Shown: positions 33,282 to 43,732, counted from the stretch's first letter. The stretch is DNA of 64,000 nt from Polaribacter sp. Hel1_85 (GCF_000766795.1 NZ_JPDS01000003.1:1-64000); one strand, 5' to 3'. The notes: generated by a model not told the origin, from the letters alone. A program made the numbers and translations.

Positions 33282-35183
33282 CTAATCTACATTATCATGT
33301 AAAAAAGAATTATTTGATTTTAAACTGATTTCGTCAGTATCTTTTTTAATCGATGTTTTTGTATTACTAATAGAAGTATTTGTATCTAAATCTACTCCAA
33401 GTCTTTTATATGCTGGTTGACGCTCAATTTCATCAATATTCTTGTTCATTTGATCGTTGAACTTATAATTGAAACCTTTCATCTTTTTTCTTCTCTCTTC
33501 TGCTCTTTTTTGTAACTCAGTAATTGTTAAATCTAAAGGAGAAACTTCTTCACTTTGTGTTTCAATTTTATTAATCTCTACTTGTGGAGTTCTAGTCTTT
33601 AATTCAAACTGAACTTCTTCTTCTTCTTCAACTTTCTCTTCAACAAAAGCAGAACTTTTACCAATAGTTGGTTGTGCATCAAACTCTTCTAAAACATAAC
33701 GTTTTTCAACCTCTTTTCTCTCAAAAACAATTTCTTCAGTGCCTAAAACTTCAATCTCATTAACATTTACTTTTGGCTCTTCTTGCAAACTAAAACGAAT
33801 TTCTTCCTCTTCTTTTACTTCTGTATAAGAATTTAAAGGTAAATCAAACAATAAATCTGCTTGTATTTGCTTAGGTTCTTCAACAACTTTCTCTTCTTGA
33901 ACTGGTGTTGCATCTGTAATTACAAAATCATCCTCAGAAACAGTTTCTATTTGAACCTCTTCAAAAAGAACAGACATATTAGCAATTTCATTGGTAGTTT
34001 TTACCAAGTTTGCTTTAGGAGTAACTACTTCTACTTCATCTTCTAGTGTGTGTACAATTTTCTCCTCAACTTTATTTGTTAACGGCTCATCTAACGTTGG
34101 TGATTTTGTGATTTTTTTCTCACTAAAATCATAAGTCGCTTTTTGTTCATCTTCTAAAGTATGTACAATCTTCTTAACTTCTGTATTGGTAATTGTACTT
34201 TGTTGATCTGCTGCAAAACCTGTAGCCACAATAGTTACAGCAATAGCATCACCTAAATCTTCATCTTCTCCAATTCCCATAATGATGTTTGCATCATAAC
34301 CTGCCTCATCTTGTATATAGTCATTAATTTCTCCAATTTCATCTAATGTAACTTCATTAGTACCAGATACAATTAATAACAATACATTTTTAGCTCCAGT
34401 AATTTTGTTATCATTTAACAAAGGAGAGTCTAATGCTTTTACAATAGCATTTTTAGCTCTAGTTTGTCCTTCTTCTTTTGCAGAACCCATAATTGCTGTT
34501 CCACTATTAGAAAGTACAGTTTTGGCATCGTGTAAATCAATATTTTGCTTATAGTGATGTGTAATAACCTCTGCAATTCCTCGAGAAGCAGTAGATAAAA
34601 CTTCATCTGCTTTAGAAAAACCAGCTTTAAAACCAAGGTTTCCATAAACTTCACGTAATTTATTATTATTAATTACAATTAAAGAATCTACATTTTGGCG
34701 CAGTTGGTCGATTCCTATTTGTGCTTGTTTTGATCGTCTTCTACCTTCAAAAGCAAAAGGCATTGTAACAATACCCACAGTTAGGATATCCATATCTTTT
34801 GCAATTTTTGCAATTATTGGTGCTGCTCCTGTACCAGTTCCACCACCCATTCCTGCAGTTATAAATACCATTTTTGTTTGGGTATTTAACATTTGCTGAA
34901 TTTCTTGCATGCTTTCTTTAGCTGCTTGTGCACCAACTTCTGGATTTGCACCAGCACCTAAACCAGATGTTAAGTTTGCTCCTAATTGAATTTTATTAGG
35001 AACAGGACTGTTTTCTAAAGCTTGTGAATCTGTATTACAAATTACAAAGTCTACTCCTTTAATGTGTTGCGTAAACATGTGGTTTACTGCGTTGCTTCCT
35101 CCACCACCTACACCAATTACTTTAATGGTGTTAGATTGTGTTTTTGGCATGTCAAATGAAATGTTATCGAATTCTGCGCTCAT
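33282..35183 (-). CDS. ftsZ: Cell division protein FtsZ
   Basis: Tubulin-like GTPase forming the Z-ring. 633 residues: GTPase core (about 15-330) with IGVGGGGSNAVN, tubulin signature GGGTGTG, NNNKLREVYGN and the T7 region NTDSQ/ADEVLS. Then comes a very long acidic linker (about 330-560) rich in Glu/Val repeats (EEKVVEEPKQ, KVEEEEEVQFEL). It ends with a basic helix and the conserved tail GFNYKFNDQMNKNIDEIERQ ... SFLHDNVD, presumed to bind FtsA. Long linkers are usual in Bacteroidota. Last gene of the cluster. Confidence 0.97.
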   Translation of the reverse strand: MSAEFDNISFDMPKTQSNTIKVIGVGGGGSNAVNHMFTQHIKGVDFVICNTDSQALENSPVPNKIQLGANLTSGLGAGANPEVGAQAAKESMQEIQQMLNTQTKMVFITAGMGGGTGTGAAPIIAKIAKDMDILTVGIVTMPFAFEGRRRSKQAQIGIDQLRQNVDSLIVINNNKLREVYGNLGFKAGFSKADEVLSTASRGIAEVITHHYKQNIDLHDAKTVLSNSGTAIMGSAKEEGQTRAKNAIVKALDSPLLNDNKITGAKNVLLLIVSGTNEVTLDEIGEINDYIQDEAGYDANIIMGIGEDEDLGDAIAVTIVATGFAADQQSTITNTEVKKIVHTLEDEQKATYDFSEKKITKSPTLDEPLTNKVEEKIVHTLEDEVEVVTPKANLVKTTNEIANMSVLFEEVQIETVSEDDFVITDATPVQEEKVVEEPKQIQADLLFDLPLNSYTEVKEEEEIRFSLQEEPKVNVNEIEVLGTEEIVFERKEVEKRYVLEEFDAQPTIGKSSAFVEEKVEEEEEVQFELKTRTPQVEINKIETQSEEVSPLDLTITELQKRAEERRKKMKGFNYKFNDQMNKNIDEIERQPAYKRLGVDLDTNTSISNTKTSIKKDTDEISLKSNNSFLHDNVD

Positions 35184-35239
35184 AATAACCTATCTATTGT
35201 TTATTATTGATTTTTGTTTTTGTTTCTTATTTACAATTT

Positions 35240-36571
35240 TTACTCTGCGTTGTCTAGAAAATCTTTAAGACCTTCAGTAAACTTTTCAAAAAACGACTTC
35301 TTTTTTGGTTTTGGCTTTTCTTCAACAATTGGCTGTGTTTCCTGTTGATTTTCTTCTTGATTTTCATCAATAACTTCTTCAACAATCTCCGCAACTTCCT
35401 CTTCAGTAGAACCTTTTTCTAAACCTTCCATTAATAAACCAACAGCTGTTGCATAAGAAGGACTAGATAATGTCTCATCAGAATCTCCAGCTAAATGTTC
35501 ATTAGGAAAACCAATTCTAGCATCCATACCAGTAATATATTCTACTAACTGACGTAAATGTTTTAATTGAGAACCTCCACCTGTTAACACAATACCTGCA
35601 ATTAATTTTCCCTTTGCAGTTTCATGTCCATAATTTTTTATTTCTAAATATACATGCTCAATAATTTCTTGAACTCTAGCATGTATAATTTTTGATAAAT
35701 TCTTTAATGTTATTTCTTTTGGCTCTCTACCTCTTAATCCAGGAATCGAAACAATTTCTGTTTCTTTATTTTCCCCTGGCCACGCAGAACCAAACTTAAT
35801 TTTTAATAATTCAGCCTGTTTTTCTATAATTGAACAACCTTCTTTAATATCATCTGTAATTACATTTCCTCCAAAAGGAATTACAGCCGTGTGTCTAATA
35901 ATTCCGTCTTTAAAAATAGCTAAATCTGTAGTTCCACCTCCAATATCAATTAGTGCAACTCCGGCTTCTTTTTCTTCTTGACTTAATACAGCTGATGCTG
36001 ATGCTAATGGTTCTAATGTAATTTCACTTAAACCTAAACCTGCACTTTTTACACAACGTCCTATATTTCTAATCGATGAAACTTGCCCAACAACAACATG
36101 AAAATTCGCTTCTAAACGACCTCCATACATTCCAATTGGTTCTTTAATATCAGCTTGAGAATCTACTTTAAACTCTTGTGGCAACACATGAATAATTTCT
36201 TCTCCTGGCAACATTACCAACTTGTGAACTTGATTTACTAAATTTTCAATATCGTTTTCATCAATAACTTCATCTGCATTGTTTCTTGTGATATAATCAC
36301 TGTGATGTAAACTACGAATATGTTGCCCAGCTATACCCACAACAACTTCTTCAATCTTAACACCAGAAACACTTTCTGCCTCATCTACAGCTTGTTGAAT
36401 AGATTGTATAGTTTGTGTAATATTACTAACAACACCACGTTTTACACCTAAACTTTTTGCTTTTCCAATACCAACAACCTCAATCTTATCGTATTCATTC
36501 TTACGACCAATCATGGCAACAATTTTGGTTGTACCAATATCTAAACCAACTGCTATTTTATTGTTTTCCAT
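35240..36571 (-). CDS. ftsA: Cell division protein FtsA
   Basis: Actin-like membrane tether for FtsZ. 443 residues: phosphate-1 loop GLDIGTTKIVAMIG, 1C domain (residues about 80-165), phosphate-2 LIDIGGGTTDLAIF, adenosine motif GIVLTGGGSQLKHL. The C-terminus has a Glu-rich linker, then KPKPKKKSFFEKFTEGLKDFLDNAE, an amphipathic membrane-targeting helix. It lies six bases after ftsQ and 56 before ftsZ. Confidence 0.96.
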   Translation of the reverse strand: MENNKIAVGLDIGTTKIVAMIGRKNEYDKIEVVGIGKAKSLGVKRGVVSNITQTIQSIQQAVDEAESVSGVKIEEVVVGIAGQHIRSLHHSDYITRNNADEVIDENDIENLVNQVHKLVMLPGEEIIHVLPQEFKVDSQADIKEPIGMYGGRLEANFHVVVGQVSSIRNIGRCVKSAGLGLSEITLEPLASASAVLSQEEKEAGVALIDIGGGTTDLAIFKDGIIRHTAVIPFGGNVITDDIKEGCSIIEKQAELLKIKFGSAWPGENKETEIVSIPGLRGREPKEITLKNLSKIIHARVQEIIEHVYLEIKNYGHETAKGKLIAGIVLTGGGSQLKHLRQLVEYITGMDARIGFPNEHLAGDSDETLSSPSYATAVGLLMEGLEKGSTEEEVAEIVEEVIDENQEENQQETQPIVEEKPKPKKKSFFEKFTEGLKDFLDNAE

Positions 36572-36577
36572 TTTGAT

Positions 36578-37309
36578 TTATTTTGTGCACACAACTTGGT
36601 TGTGATATTTTACATTAATCGTTTTATAATTCTGTATCGTTTTATCTTCAAATGTTTTGTTATAAAACGCTTTTAACTTCTTAAATTTCACTTCCATTTT
36701 GGTTAATTTTCCAAAATCAATTTTATAATTTCCACTTCTCACGGAAAATTGATACTCTTCGTCTGCGAATTTCTGAATTCCTACCACTTCTTTTTGCAAG
36801 AAATTATCTTCCAAAATGAACGATATCAAAGGCAATATTTCATTAATTTCTTCACCACCTTCAACACCAGAAACCAATAGTACTCTGGCTGAATAATTAC
36901 TAGACAAAGGTATTTTCACCCCTTGTTTATCAACATAATAAGAATCGTTCTCATTTACAATTCTAGCAACAGGAGTTCGCTGTTTTATGATTGATTTTAA
37001 TGTACCAGTAATGGTTAAAAACACAGATGCATTTTCTACATATGGATTTTTAGAAACCGTTTTTTCCAAACTGTATAAATTTATCACAGATTTTGCTTGG
37101 TTTTTCACACTTTCATCATTTTGTATTAACAATTTATCAACCATAGAATGTGTTAAAAAATTATTGTCTCCAGCTTCAAATTCAACGACAACTTCATCTA
37201 CATTTTTTTTCAAATTTCTACTTGAAGAAAAACTATACAAAAAACCCAAACAACCTATTAACAAAAGGAATGCTATATATTTTAAAAACTTCTTAAACTT
37301 CATTTTCAA
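36578..37309 (-). CDS. ftsQ: Cell division protein FtsQ
   Basis: Bitopic divisome protein. 243 residues: short basic cytoplasmic tail, one membrane segment (FLKYIAFLLLIGCLGFLYSF), then a POTRA/FtsQ-type periplasmic part (VEFEAGDNNFLTHSMVDKLL, NPYVENASVFLTITGTLKSIIKQRTPVARI, YYVDKQGVKIPLS). Sequence is weakly conserved, as usual for FtsQ; the position between murC and ftsA supports the call. It overlaps the murC end by 17 bases; a second Met two codons later is an alternative start. Confidence 0.9.
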   Translation of the reverse strand: MKMKFKKFLKYIAFLLLIGCLGFLYSFSSSRNLKKNVDEVVVEFEAGDNNFLTHSMVDKLLIQNDESVKNQAKSVINLYSLEKTVSKNPYVENASVFLTITGTLKSIIKQRTPVARIVNENDSYYVDKQGVKIPLSSNYSARVLLVSGVEGGEEINEILPLISFILEDNFLQKEVVGIQKFADEEYQFSVRSGNYKIDFGKLTKMEVKFKKLKAFYNKTFEDKTIQNYKTINVKYHNQVVCTK

Positions 37310-38696
37310 TAGGCTTTAAAAGTTGATTTGTTACTTCATTAATCATCACTCCAATGTCACCAGCTCCTAACATTGTTAACACTTTTGCTGATGAATTCTT
37401 AATATCTTTTATTAAATCCTTTTTTTGAGTCAATTTTTTATGTCTAGTAGTAATTTTACTCAACAACCACTCAGAATTCACTCCAGAAATTGGTTCTTCT
37501 CTTGCTGGATAAATATCTAACAATAAAACTTCATCGAATTTTGACAAAGCAGAAGCAAAATCATCTATAAAATCTCTTGTTCTCGAAAACAAATGTGGCT
37601 GAAAAACAACCAACACCTTTTCATTCGGATACATTTCTCTTACAGAGTTTTCAACTGCATTTATTTCTGTTGGATGATGTGCATAATCATCAATCAACAC
37701 AAAATCTTCTGTTTTAATTTTATATGAAAACCTTCGTTTTACACCTTTAAAAGTTGATAAACGTTGTTTAATATTTTCTAAAGAGACACCATACACATCT
37801 GCCATTGCCAATGCAGCTAGAGCATTCATCACATTATGCTGACCTGGTAAATGAAATTCAATATTTTTAATTTCTGATGATGGTGTTTTTACATCAAAAA
37901 CATACTTACCGCTTTCTATTTTTAAATTGAATGCTTTATAATCTGCATCTTCATCAACTGCATAGGTTAATCCTTTTAAAGGCAACCCTTTTGCAATTAT
38001 TAATGTATCCGTTACTTTATTTGAAAACTCAACAAAAGACTCGTTTAAAGCTTCAGAATCTCCATAAATATCCAAATGATCTGCATCCATAGAAGTTACA
38101 CACGCAATATTTGGACTTAATTTTAAGAAAGATCTATCAAACTCATCTGCCTCAACTACACTAATTTTATCTTCTCCTAAAATTAAATTCGAATTATAGT
38201 TTTCTGCAATTCCACCCAAAAATGAAGTTGCATTTTCTTTAGCCATAATATGACCTAAAATAGAGGAAGTTGTCGTTTTACCATGTGTTCCTGCAACTGC
38301 TAAACAAAAAGTGGATTTCGTTATTTCTCCTAAAATTTCTGCTCTTTTTAAAACTGTAAAATTATTATCTAAAAAGTAATTTAATTCAGTATGATTTTTA
38401 GGTATTGCAGGTGTATACACCACTAACGTTTCTTCATTGTTCAAAAAAGAAATAGGAATATTTTTTAACGCATCTTCAAAATGAATTTCTACTCCTAATT
38501 CTTCTAATTCTAATGTAATCTGAGAAGGAGTTTTATCATAACCAGCAACTTTTTTCCCATTAGACGCAAAGTAACGAGCAATTGCGCTCATTCCTATACC
38601 TCCAATTCCGACAAAATAAATATAAGCCCATCCTAAATCCTTCCCAAAGGGAAGAACTTTCTTACTCTTGTTTATATTTTTATCTTTATTACTCAT
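37293..38696 (-). CDS. murC: UDP-N-acetylmuramate--L-alanine ligase
   Basis: Adds L-Ala to UDP-MurNAc. 467 residues: YFVGIGGIGMSAIARYF (UDP-binding), P-loop GTHGKTTTSSILGH, DEFDRSF, DDYAHHPTEI, and QPHLFSRT. The first 23-24 residues (MSNKDKNINKSKKVLPFGKD) are not family sequence. They are encoded by an inverted-repeat-bounded insertion (38627-38768) that brought the present start codon; the usual N-terminus begins with a few residues before YF(I/V)GIGG. Translation from this start seems required because no other Met precedes YFVGIGG. Confidence 0.95.
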   Translation of the reverse strand: MSNKDKNINKSKKVLPFGKDLGWAYIYFVGIGGIGMSAIARYFASNGKKVAGYDKTPSQITLELEELGVEIHFEDALKNIPISFLNNEETLVVYTPAIPKNHTELNYFLDNNFTVLKRAEILGEITKSTFCLAVAGTHGKTTTSSILGHIMAKENATSFLGGIAENYNSNLILGEDKISVVEADEFDRSFLKLSPNIACVTSMDADHLDIYGDSEALNESFVEFSNKVTDTLIIAKGLPLKGLTYAVDEDADYKAFNLKIESGKYVFDVKTPSSEIKNIEFHLPGQHNVMNALAALAMADVYGVSLENIKQRLSTFKGVKRRFSYKIKTEDFVLIDDYAHHPTEINAVENSVREMYPNEKVLVVFQPHLFSRTRDFIDDFASALSKFDEVLLLDIYPAREEPISGVNSEWLLSKITTRHKKLTQKKDLIKDIKNSSAKVLTMLGAGDIGVMINEVTNQLLKPIENEV

Positions 38697-38768
38697 ATTA
38701 TTTTCACTTTCTTAGCACCACACTTTTCTCAATCGTGTTTCTTCCCTTTGGGAAGATTAAAGATGGGG
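38627..38768. mobile_element. 142-bp inverted-repeat-bounded insertion between murG and murC
   Basis: Left end CCCATCCTAAATCCTTCCC plus AAAGGGAAGAA; right end the near-exact reverse complement (TTCTTCCCTTTGGGAAG, then ATTAAAGATGGGG). Each end is itself a CTTCCC-TTT-GGGAAG palindrome. It provides the stop and last residues (PHL) of murG and the first ~23 codons of murC. No transposase; MITE-like. Confidence 0.65.
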
Positions 38769-39854
38769 TAATAATTTTTCTACTTCGTTAACAATATCTG
38801 TTGTTGCACCAGGTAATGCCAATTCATTTATATTTTCTGATAAATACTCTTGTTTTCCTTTGTCTTTTATTAAAGTTTCAAAAACAATTGGAAACGTATC
38901 TAATTCACTTTCTCTTAATAAAATTGCACCATGTTGATCTGCAATTGATTTTGCATTTTTTGTTTGATGATCTTCTGCCACATTAGGAGAAGGAATAAAA
39001 ATTACTGGTTTCCCTACGATACATAATTCAGAAACCGAACTAGCTCCTGCTCTAGAAATAATAATATCTGACGCTGCATAAGCAAAATCCATTCTGTTTA
39101 AAAATTGATGAACTTGAATATTTTCTAGTTCATTATATTTTTTATAATCCTCAAAATATAATTTTCCACATTGCCAAATAACTTGAACTTCTTGAGTTTT
39201 AAAAAAATCTAAATTATCTTCTATAAGCTGATTTATTTTTCTTGCCCCTAAACTTCCTCCTAAAACTAAAATAGTTTTCTTCTTTTTATCTAACTTAAAA
39301 AAGCCTTTTCCTTCTTCTGTTTTTGAATGAATAGATAATAAATCTTGACGCACAGGGTTTCCTGTTTTTACAATTTTATCAACCGGAAAAAAACGCTCTA
39401 AATTATCATAGGCAACACAAATTTTATGTGCTTTTTTACTCAATAATTTGTTCGTAATTCCTGGATACGAATTCTGTTCTTGTATCAGTGTTGGAATTCC
39501 TTTTCTGCTCGCCATAATTAATGTTGGTCCACTTGCAAAACCTCCAGTACCAATAGCAACATCTGGCTTAAATTTTTTGATAATTTTAGAAGCTTTCCAC
39601 AAACTACTTATCATTTTAAAAGGGAATGATAAATTCTCTACCGTTAATTTTCTTTGAATTCCAGAAATCCACAATCCTTTAATTTCATATCCTGCTTGTG
39701 GAACTTTTTCCATTTCCATTTTATCTTTTGCACCAACAAATAGAAAATTCGCATCAGGATAACGCAACTTTAATTCATTTGCTATTGCAATTGCAGGATA
39801 AATATGACCTCCTGTTCCACCACCAGAAATTAAAATGTTAATCGATCGTTTCAT
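38757..39854 (-). CDS. murG: UDP-GlcNAc:undecaprenyl-PP-MurNAc-pentapeptide GlcNAc transferase
   Basis: Makes lipid II from lipid I at the inner face of the membrane. 365 residues, GT-B fold: [60 protein letters not shown], and [35 protein letters not shown]. The last residues (LPHL) and the stop codon are encoded by the inserted repeat; they are dispensable surface sequence in this family. It overlaps the ftsW end by 17 bases. Confidence 0.97.
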   Translation of the reverse strand: MKRSINILISGGGTGGHIYPAIAIANELKLRYPDANFLFVGAKDKMEMEKVPQAGYEIKGLWISGIQRKLTVENLSFPFKMISSLWKASKIIKKFKPDVAIGTGGFASGPTLIMASRKGIPTLIQEQNSYPGITNKLLSKKAHKICVAYDNLERFFPVDKIVKTGNPVRQDLLSIHSKTEEGKGFFKLDKKKKTILVLGGSLGARKINQLIEDNLDFFKTQEVQVIWQCGKLYFEDYKKYNELENIQVHQFLNRMDFAYAASDIIISRAGASSVSELCIVGKPVIFIPSPNVAEDHQTKNAKSIADQHGAILLRESELDTFPIVFETLIKDKGKQEYLSENINELALPGATTDIVNEVEKLLPHL

Positions 39855-41022
39855 GAAGTATGTCTAAAGGGTTATCATCTAAAATATCTTCTTCTGTTTC
39901 TTCTTTGGATGCACTTACACTTAGAATCATTCCTAAAGCAAAACATGTCATCCAAATAGAAGTACCTCCACTACTAATTAGCGGTAAAGTTTGACCTGTA
40001 ACTGGAAATAAATTCGTAGCTACTGCCATATTAATAGTTGCTTGAAAGATGATTGGAAAACCAACACCTAGCACTAATAAAGTTCCAAAAATTGTAGTTG
40101 TTTTTTTAACAACAACAAAAATTCTAAATAGTAATAAAAAGTAAATGGATACAATTAAAAACCCACCAACTAAACCATATTCTTCAACAATTATTGCAAA
40201 AATAAAATCTGATGTTGATTGTGGCAAAAAGTTCTTTTGCACACTTTTCCCAGGACCAACTCCAAATGTTCCTCCGGTTGCAATAGCAATTTTAGCCTTT
40301 TCTACCTGATATGCTTCTTTACCTCCTTCTTCAGCAAAACTTTCTATTCTACTTTGCCAAGTTTGTACTCTATTTGGCATTGCATCTGGAAATGCTTTTG
40401 CAATCAAAACAAATATTGATAAGGCTACAATGCCTGCTCCTAAAATAAATGCTATATATTTTATTGGATAACCTCCTATAAAAGTTACCATTAAAATCAT
40501 CACAAAAATAATAGCTGTTGTAGAGAAATTTGCTGGTAAGATCAAAATTAAAACAGCAGCCACAGGTAACCAAAGTTGCCATAAACTTTCTTTAAAATTG
40601 ATTACTTTTTCTTTATTCTTAGCCAAATACCTAGCTACATAAACCATTAAAACCAAACCTGCTAAAGTTGATGTTTGAAAACCAATTCCACCTATTCGTA
40701 TCCATCTACTTGCATTTGCTCCTCCAATTGTGGTTCCTTGTGCCAACGTAAAAATCAACAAAACAATAACAACAGGAAGCATTAAAACGGAACCTCCAGA
40801 AAAATATCGATAGGGCACTTTATGCACTCCATAAATAATTGCAAAACCCATAATTAGCAAAACAATATGCTTTACTAAATGACCTAAAGTAGACCCAGAA
40901 CCAACAACGTACACCAAGTTTGTGCTTGCACTATAAACTGGCATAAATGAGAATATTGCCAAAACAGCAACAATTGCCCAAATGGTTTTATCTCCTTTTA
41001 TATGTTGAAAAATGGTTTTCAT
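39838..41022 (-). CDS. ftsW: Lipid II polymerase / SEDS protein FtsW
   Basis: 394-residue SEDS glycosyltransferase with about ten membrane segments; polymerises septal peptidoglycan together with the FtsI homologue. Family motifs: [63 protein letters not shown], and [12 protein letters not shown]. RodA is a paralogue, but the location in the division cluster points to FtsW. The ATG at 41022 directly follows an insertion (41024-41162). Confidence 0.94.
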   Translation of the reverse strand: MKTIFQHIKGDKTIWAIVAVLAIFSFMPVYSASTNLVYVVGSGSTLGHLVKHIVLLIMGFAIIYGVHKVPYRYFSGGSVLMLPVVIVLLIFTLAQGTTIGGANASRWIRIGGIGFQTSTLAGLVLMVYVARYLAKNKEKVINFKESLWQLWLPVAAVLILILPANFSTTAIIFVMILMVTFIGGYPIKYIAFILGAGIVALSIFVLIAKAFPDAMPNRVQTWQSRIESFAEEGGKEAYQVEKAKIAIATGGTFGVGPGKSVQKNFLPQSTSDFIFAIIVEEYGLVGGFLIVSIYFLLLFRIFVVVKKTTTIFGTLLVLGVGFPIIFQATINMAVATNLFPVTGQTLPLISSGGTSIWMTCFALGMILSVSASKEETEEDILDDNPLDILHETID

Positions 41023-41023
41023 A

Positions 41024-41162
41024 AGCCTCTCTTAATCTCTCCAAAGGAGAGAAACACTCTTGTGTTTATCTTTGTTATTTATTTTTATTCTTTTTTAATA
41101 CGACCAACTCACCTCCTAACCTCAAACATGCTAATTCCTTCCCTTTGGAAAGGTTGGGATGC
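41024..41162. mobile_element. ~140-bp palindrome-bounded insertion between murD and ftsW
   Basis: Left end AGCCTCTCTTAATCTCTCC with AAAGGAGAGAA; right end CCTTCCCTTTGGAAAGG then TTGGGATGCG. The two ends are inverted relatives, each holding a YTYTCC-AAA-GGRGAR palindrome. Same design and size as the murG/murC insertion. It fills the only other large gap in the cluster and places a hairpin just before the ftsW start. Confidence 0.55.
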
Positions 41163-41163
41163 G

Positions 41164-42499
41164 CTACAAACTTCTTACAGCTCTTTTAAATTGACGTCCT
41201 CTGTCTTCATAGTTTTCAAATAAATCGAAACTAGCACAAGCTGGTGATAATAAAACAGTTTCTCCTTTTTCTGCTAACTTATGAGAAACCTTTACAGCTT
41301 CTTCTGCTCCTGCAGTTTCCACAATAATATCTACTACATTTCCGAATGTATTTTTAATCTTATCATTATCAAGACCTAAACAAACAATTGCTTTTACTTT
41401 TTCTCTTACTAATGGTAATAAATCATTATAATCATTCCCTTTATCTACACCACCAACAATCCAAACCGTCGTTTTATCCATGCATTCTAACGCGTAATAA
41501 GTTGCATTTACATTGGTTGCTTTAGAGTCATTAATATATTCTACACCTCTAACTTTAGCAACATTTTCCAAACGGTGTTCTGCTCCTTCAAAATCTTCTA
41601 AACTTTCTTTAATCGTTTGCTTTCTAACTTTTAATAATTGCGCAGCCATAGATGCTGCCATAGCGTTTTTTGTATTGTGTTTTCCTTTAATTGATAAAGT
41701 TGATAATGGCATAGTAAGTTTATCTTTATTGATGTTGATTATAATATTATTGTTTTCTAAAAAGGCTCCGTACTCTATTTTTTTTTCTACAGAAAACGGA
41801 ACTAATTTTGCTGCTGTTTTATTTTCTTTCAACCAATTATTGATAGCTTCATCATCTGCATCATAAATTAAATAATCGGTTGCTTTTTGGTTTTTTGTTA
41901 TTCTAAATTTTGATGCGATATACTTATCAAAATCATACTCATATCTATCTAAATGATCTGGTGTAATATTGGTTAAAACAGCAATATGACTGTTAAATTC
42001 CTCAATTCCATCTAACTGAAAACTACTGAGTTCTAACACATATTTATCAAAAGAATGTTCTGCAACTTGTTGCGCAAAACTGTCTCCAATATTTCCTGCA
42101 ACTCCAACATTTAATCCTGCATTTTTTTAAAATATGATGCACTAACAATGTTGTTGTTGTTTTTCCATTAGAACCTGTAATTCCAATAATAGTAGCATCT
42201 GTAAACTGTGCTGCAAATTCAATCTCAGAAATAACAGGAATTAAATTCTCTTTTAGTTTTTGAACTAAAGCTACTTTATCAGGAATTCCAGGACTTTTCA
42301 TCACTACATCAGCATTTAAAATTTTGCTTTCTGTATGATTTTTCTCCTCAAAATCTATTTCATTATTTAAAAGAACTTCTTTATATTTTTGTGATATTTC
42401 ACCTTTATCAGAAACAAAGACTTCATATCCTTTTTTCTTTCCTAAAAGCGCTGTACCAACTCCACTTTCTCCTCCACCAAGAATTACCAATCTTTTCAT
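41164..42499 (-). pseudogene. murD: UDP-N-acetylmuramoyl-L-alanine--D-glutamate ligase, one-base frameshift
   Basis: Adds D-Glu in peptidoglycan precursor synthesis. The gene is split: 42499-42047 gives the N-terminus (VILGGGESGVGTALLG, P-loop GITGSNGKTTTTLLVHHILKK) and then runs into nonsense. 42039-41164 continues the family (LELSSFQLDGIEEF, NDSKATNVNATYYAL, LLSPACASFDLFENYEDRGRQF). The shift is in TTTT-A7-TGC (plus strand 42122-42128); six A would restore HHILKNAGLNVGVAGNIGDSFAQ. As an essential gene in one copy here, a sequencing error in the homopolymer is most likely, though slippage is possible. Otherwise complete. Confidence 0.9.
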
Positions 42500-43726
42500 T
42501 TATCTCAATTTCAAAGTAACTATCGCAAATACTGCTAATAAAATTCCTACAATCCAAAAACGGACTACAATTTTACTTTCGTGATAACTTAATTTTTGAT
42601 AATGATGATGTAATGGCGCCATTCTAAAAATCCTTCTACCTTCTCCATACTTCTTTTTAGTAAACTTAAACCAAGAAACCTGCATGATTACAGATAGATT
42701 CTCTACAACAAAAATTCCTGCTAATATTGGAAGTAATAATTCTTTACGGATTGCAATTGCAATAACTGCTATAATCCCTCCTATAGTTAAACTACCTGTA
42801 TCTCCCATAAAAACTTGTGCTGGATAGGTATTATACCAAAGAAAACCGACTAAAGACCCTGCAAATGCTAGTATAAAAACTGTCATTTCTCCAGAATCTG
42901 GTATATACATTACATCTAAATAATCGGCAAAAATAATATTACCAGAAACCCATGCAAAAATGGCGAGTGTTATTACAATTATTGCTGAAGATCCTGCTGC
43001 CAAACCATCAATACCATCTGTTAAATTTGCTCCATTAGAAACTCCTGTTACAATAAAAACAGTGATAAAAATAAACACTATCCATCCGTATTTCTCATAA
43101 CCTTCTCCTAAAAAACTAAACGCTTTTGAATAGTCTAATTCATTATTCTTAAAAAACGGAACAGTTGTTTTAGTAGATTTATGAGCTTCTCCAAACACAA
43201 TTTTTCTTCCATCTTTATTTACAACCTGTTGTTCTTTTGGCAATTGTTCTTTTATAGTAACTCCATCATTAAAATATAGCATAGAACCTACAATTACCCC
43301 TAAACCAACCTGACCTATAACTTTAAACTTTCCACTTAAACCCCCTTTATCTTTTTTAAACACTTTTATATAATCATCAACAAAACCAATTAACCCCATC
43401 CAAAGTGTAGTTATTATTAGAAGAATTATATAAATATTATCTAATTTGGCTAATAATATAGCAGGAATTAAAGTTGCTAATATGATAATAATCCCTCCCA
43501 TTGTTGGAGTTCCTGCTTTTTGAACTTGACCTTCTAATCCTAAATCTCTGATAGATTCACCAACTTGCTGTCTTTGTAAAAAACCGATGATTCTTTTACC
43601 ATAAATTGCAGAAATTAATATTGATAAAATAAATGCTGCTGCTGCTCTAAATGTGATAAACTGAAACACACTTGCACCTGGTAAACCAAATTGACTCTCT
43701 AAATATTCGAATAAATAATACAGCAT
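42500..43726 (-). CDS. mraY: Phospho-N-acetylmuramoyl-pentapeptide-transferase
   Basis: Integral membrane enzyme that forms lipid I. 408 residues with about ten membrane segments. Motifs: [67 protein letters not shown], and the histidines in [11 protein letters not shown] ~50-residue insert near residues 170-220 ([19 protein letters not shown]) is usual for Bacteroidota. It abuts murD with no gap. Confidence 0.97.
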   Translation of the reverse strand: MLYYLFEYLESQFGLPGASVFQFITFRAAAAFILSILISAIYGKRIIGFLQRQQVGESIRDLGLEGQVQKAGTPTMGGIIIILATLIPAILLAKLDNIYIILLIITTLWMGLIGFVDDYIKVFKKDKGGLSGKFKVIGQVGLGVIVGSMLYFNDGVTIKEQLPKEQQVVNKDGRKIVFGEAHKSTKTTVPFFKNNELDYSKAFSFLGEGYEKYGWIVFIFITVFIVTGVSNGANLTDGIDGLAAGSSAIIVITLAIFAWVSGNIIFADYLDVMYIPDSGEMTVFILAFAGSLVGFLWYNTYPAQVFMGDTGSLTIGGIIAVIAIAIRKELLLPILAGIFVVENLSVIMQVSWFKFTKKKYGEGRRIFRMAPLHHHYQKLSYHESKIVVRFWIVGILLAVFAIVTLKLR

Positions 43727-43732
43727 TCTTAG

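Noticed and set aside
33282-34000. FtsZ acidic linker as a fused foreign domain
   Set aside because: It is low-complexity Glu/Val-rich sequence typical of long flavobacterial FtsZ linkers; no domain seen.
42047-42499. Two separate murD-like genes
   Set aside because: The two frames join into one normal MurD by removing one A; neither half is complete alone.
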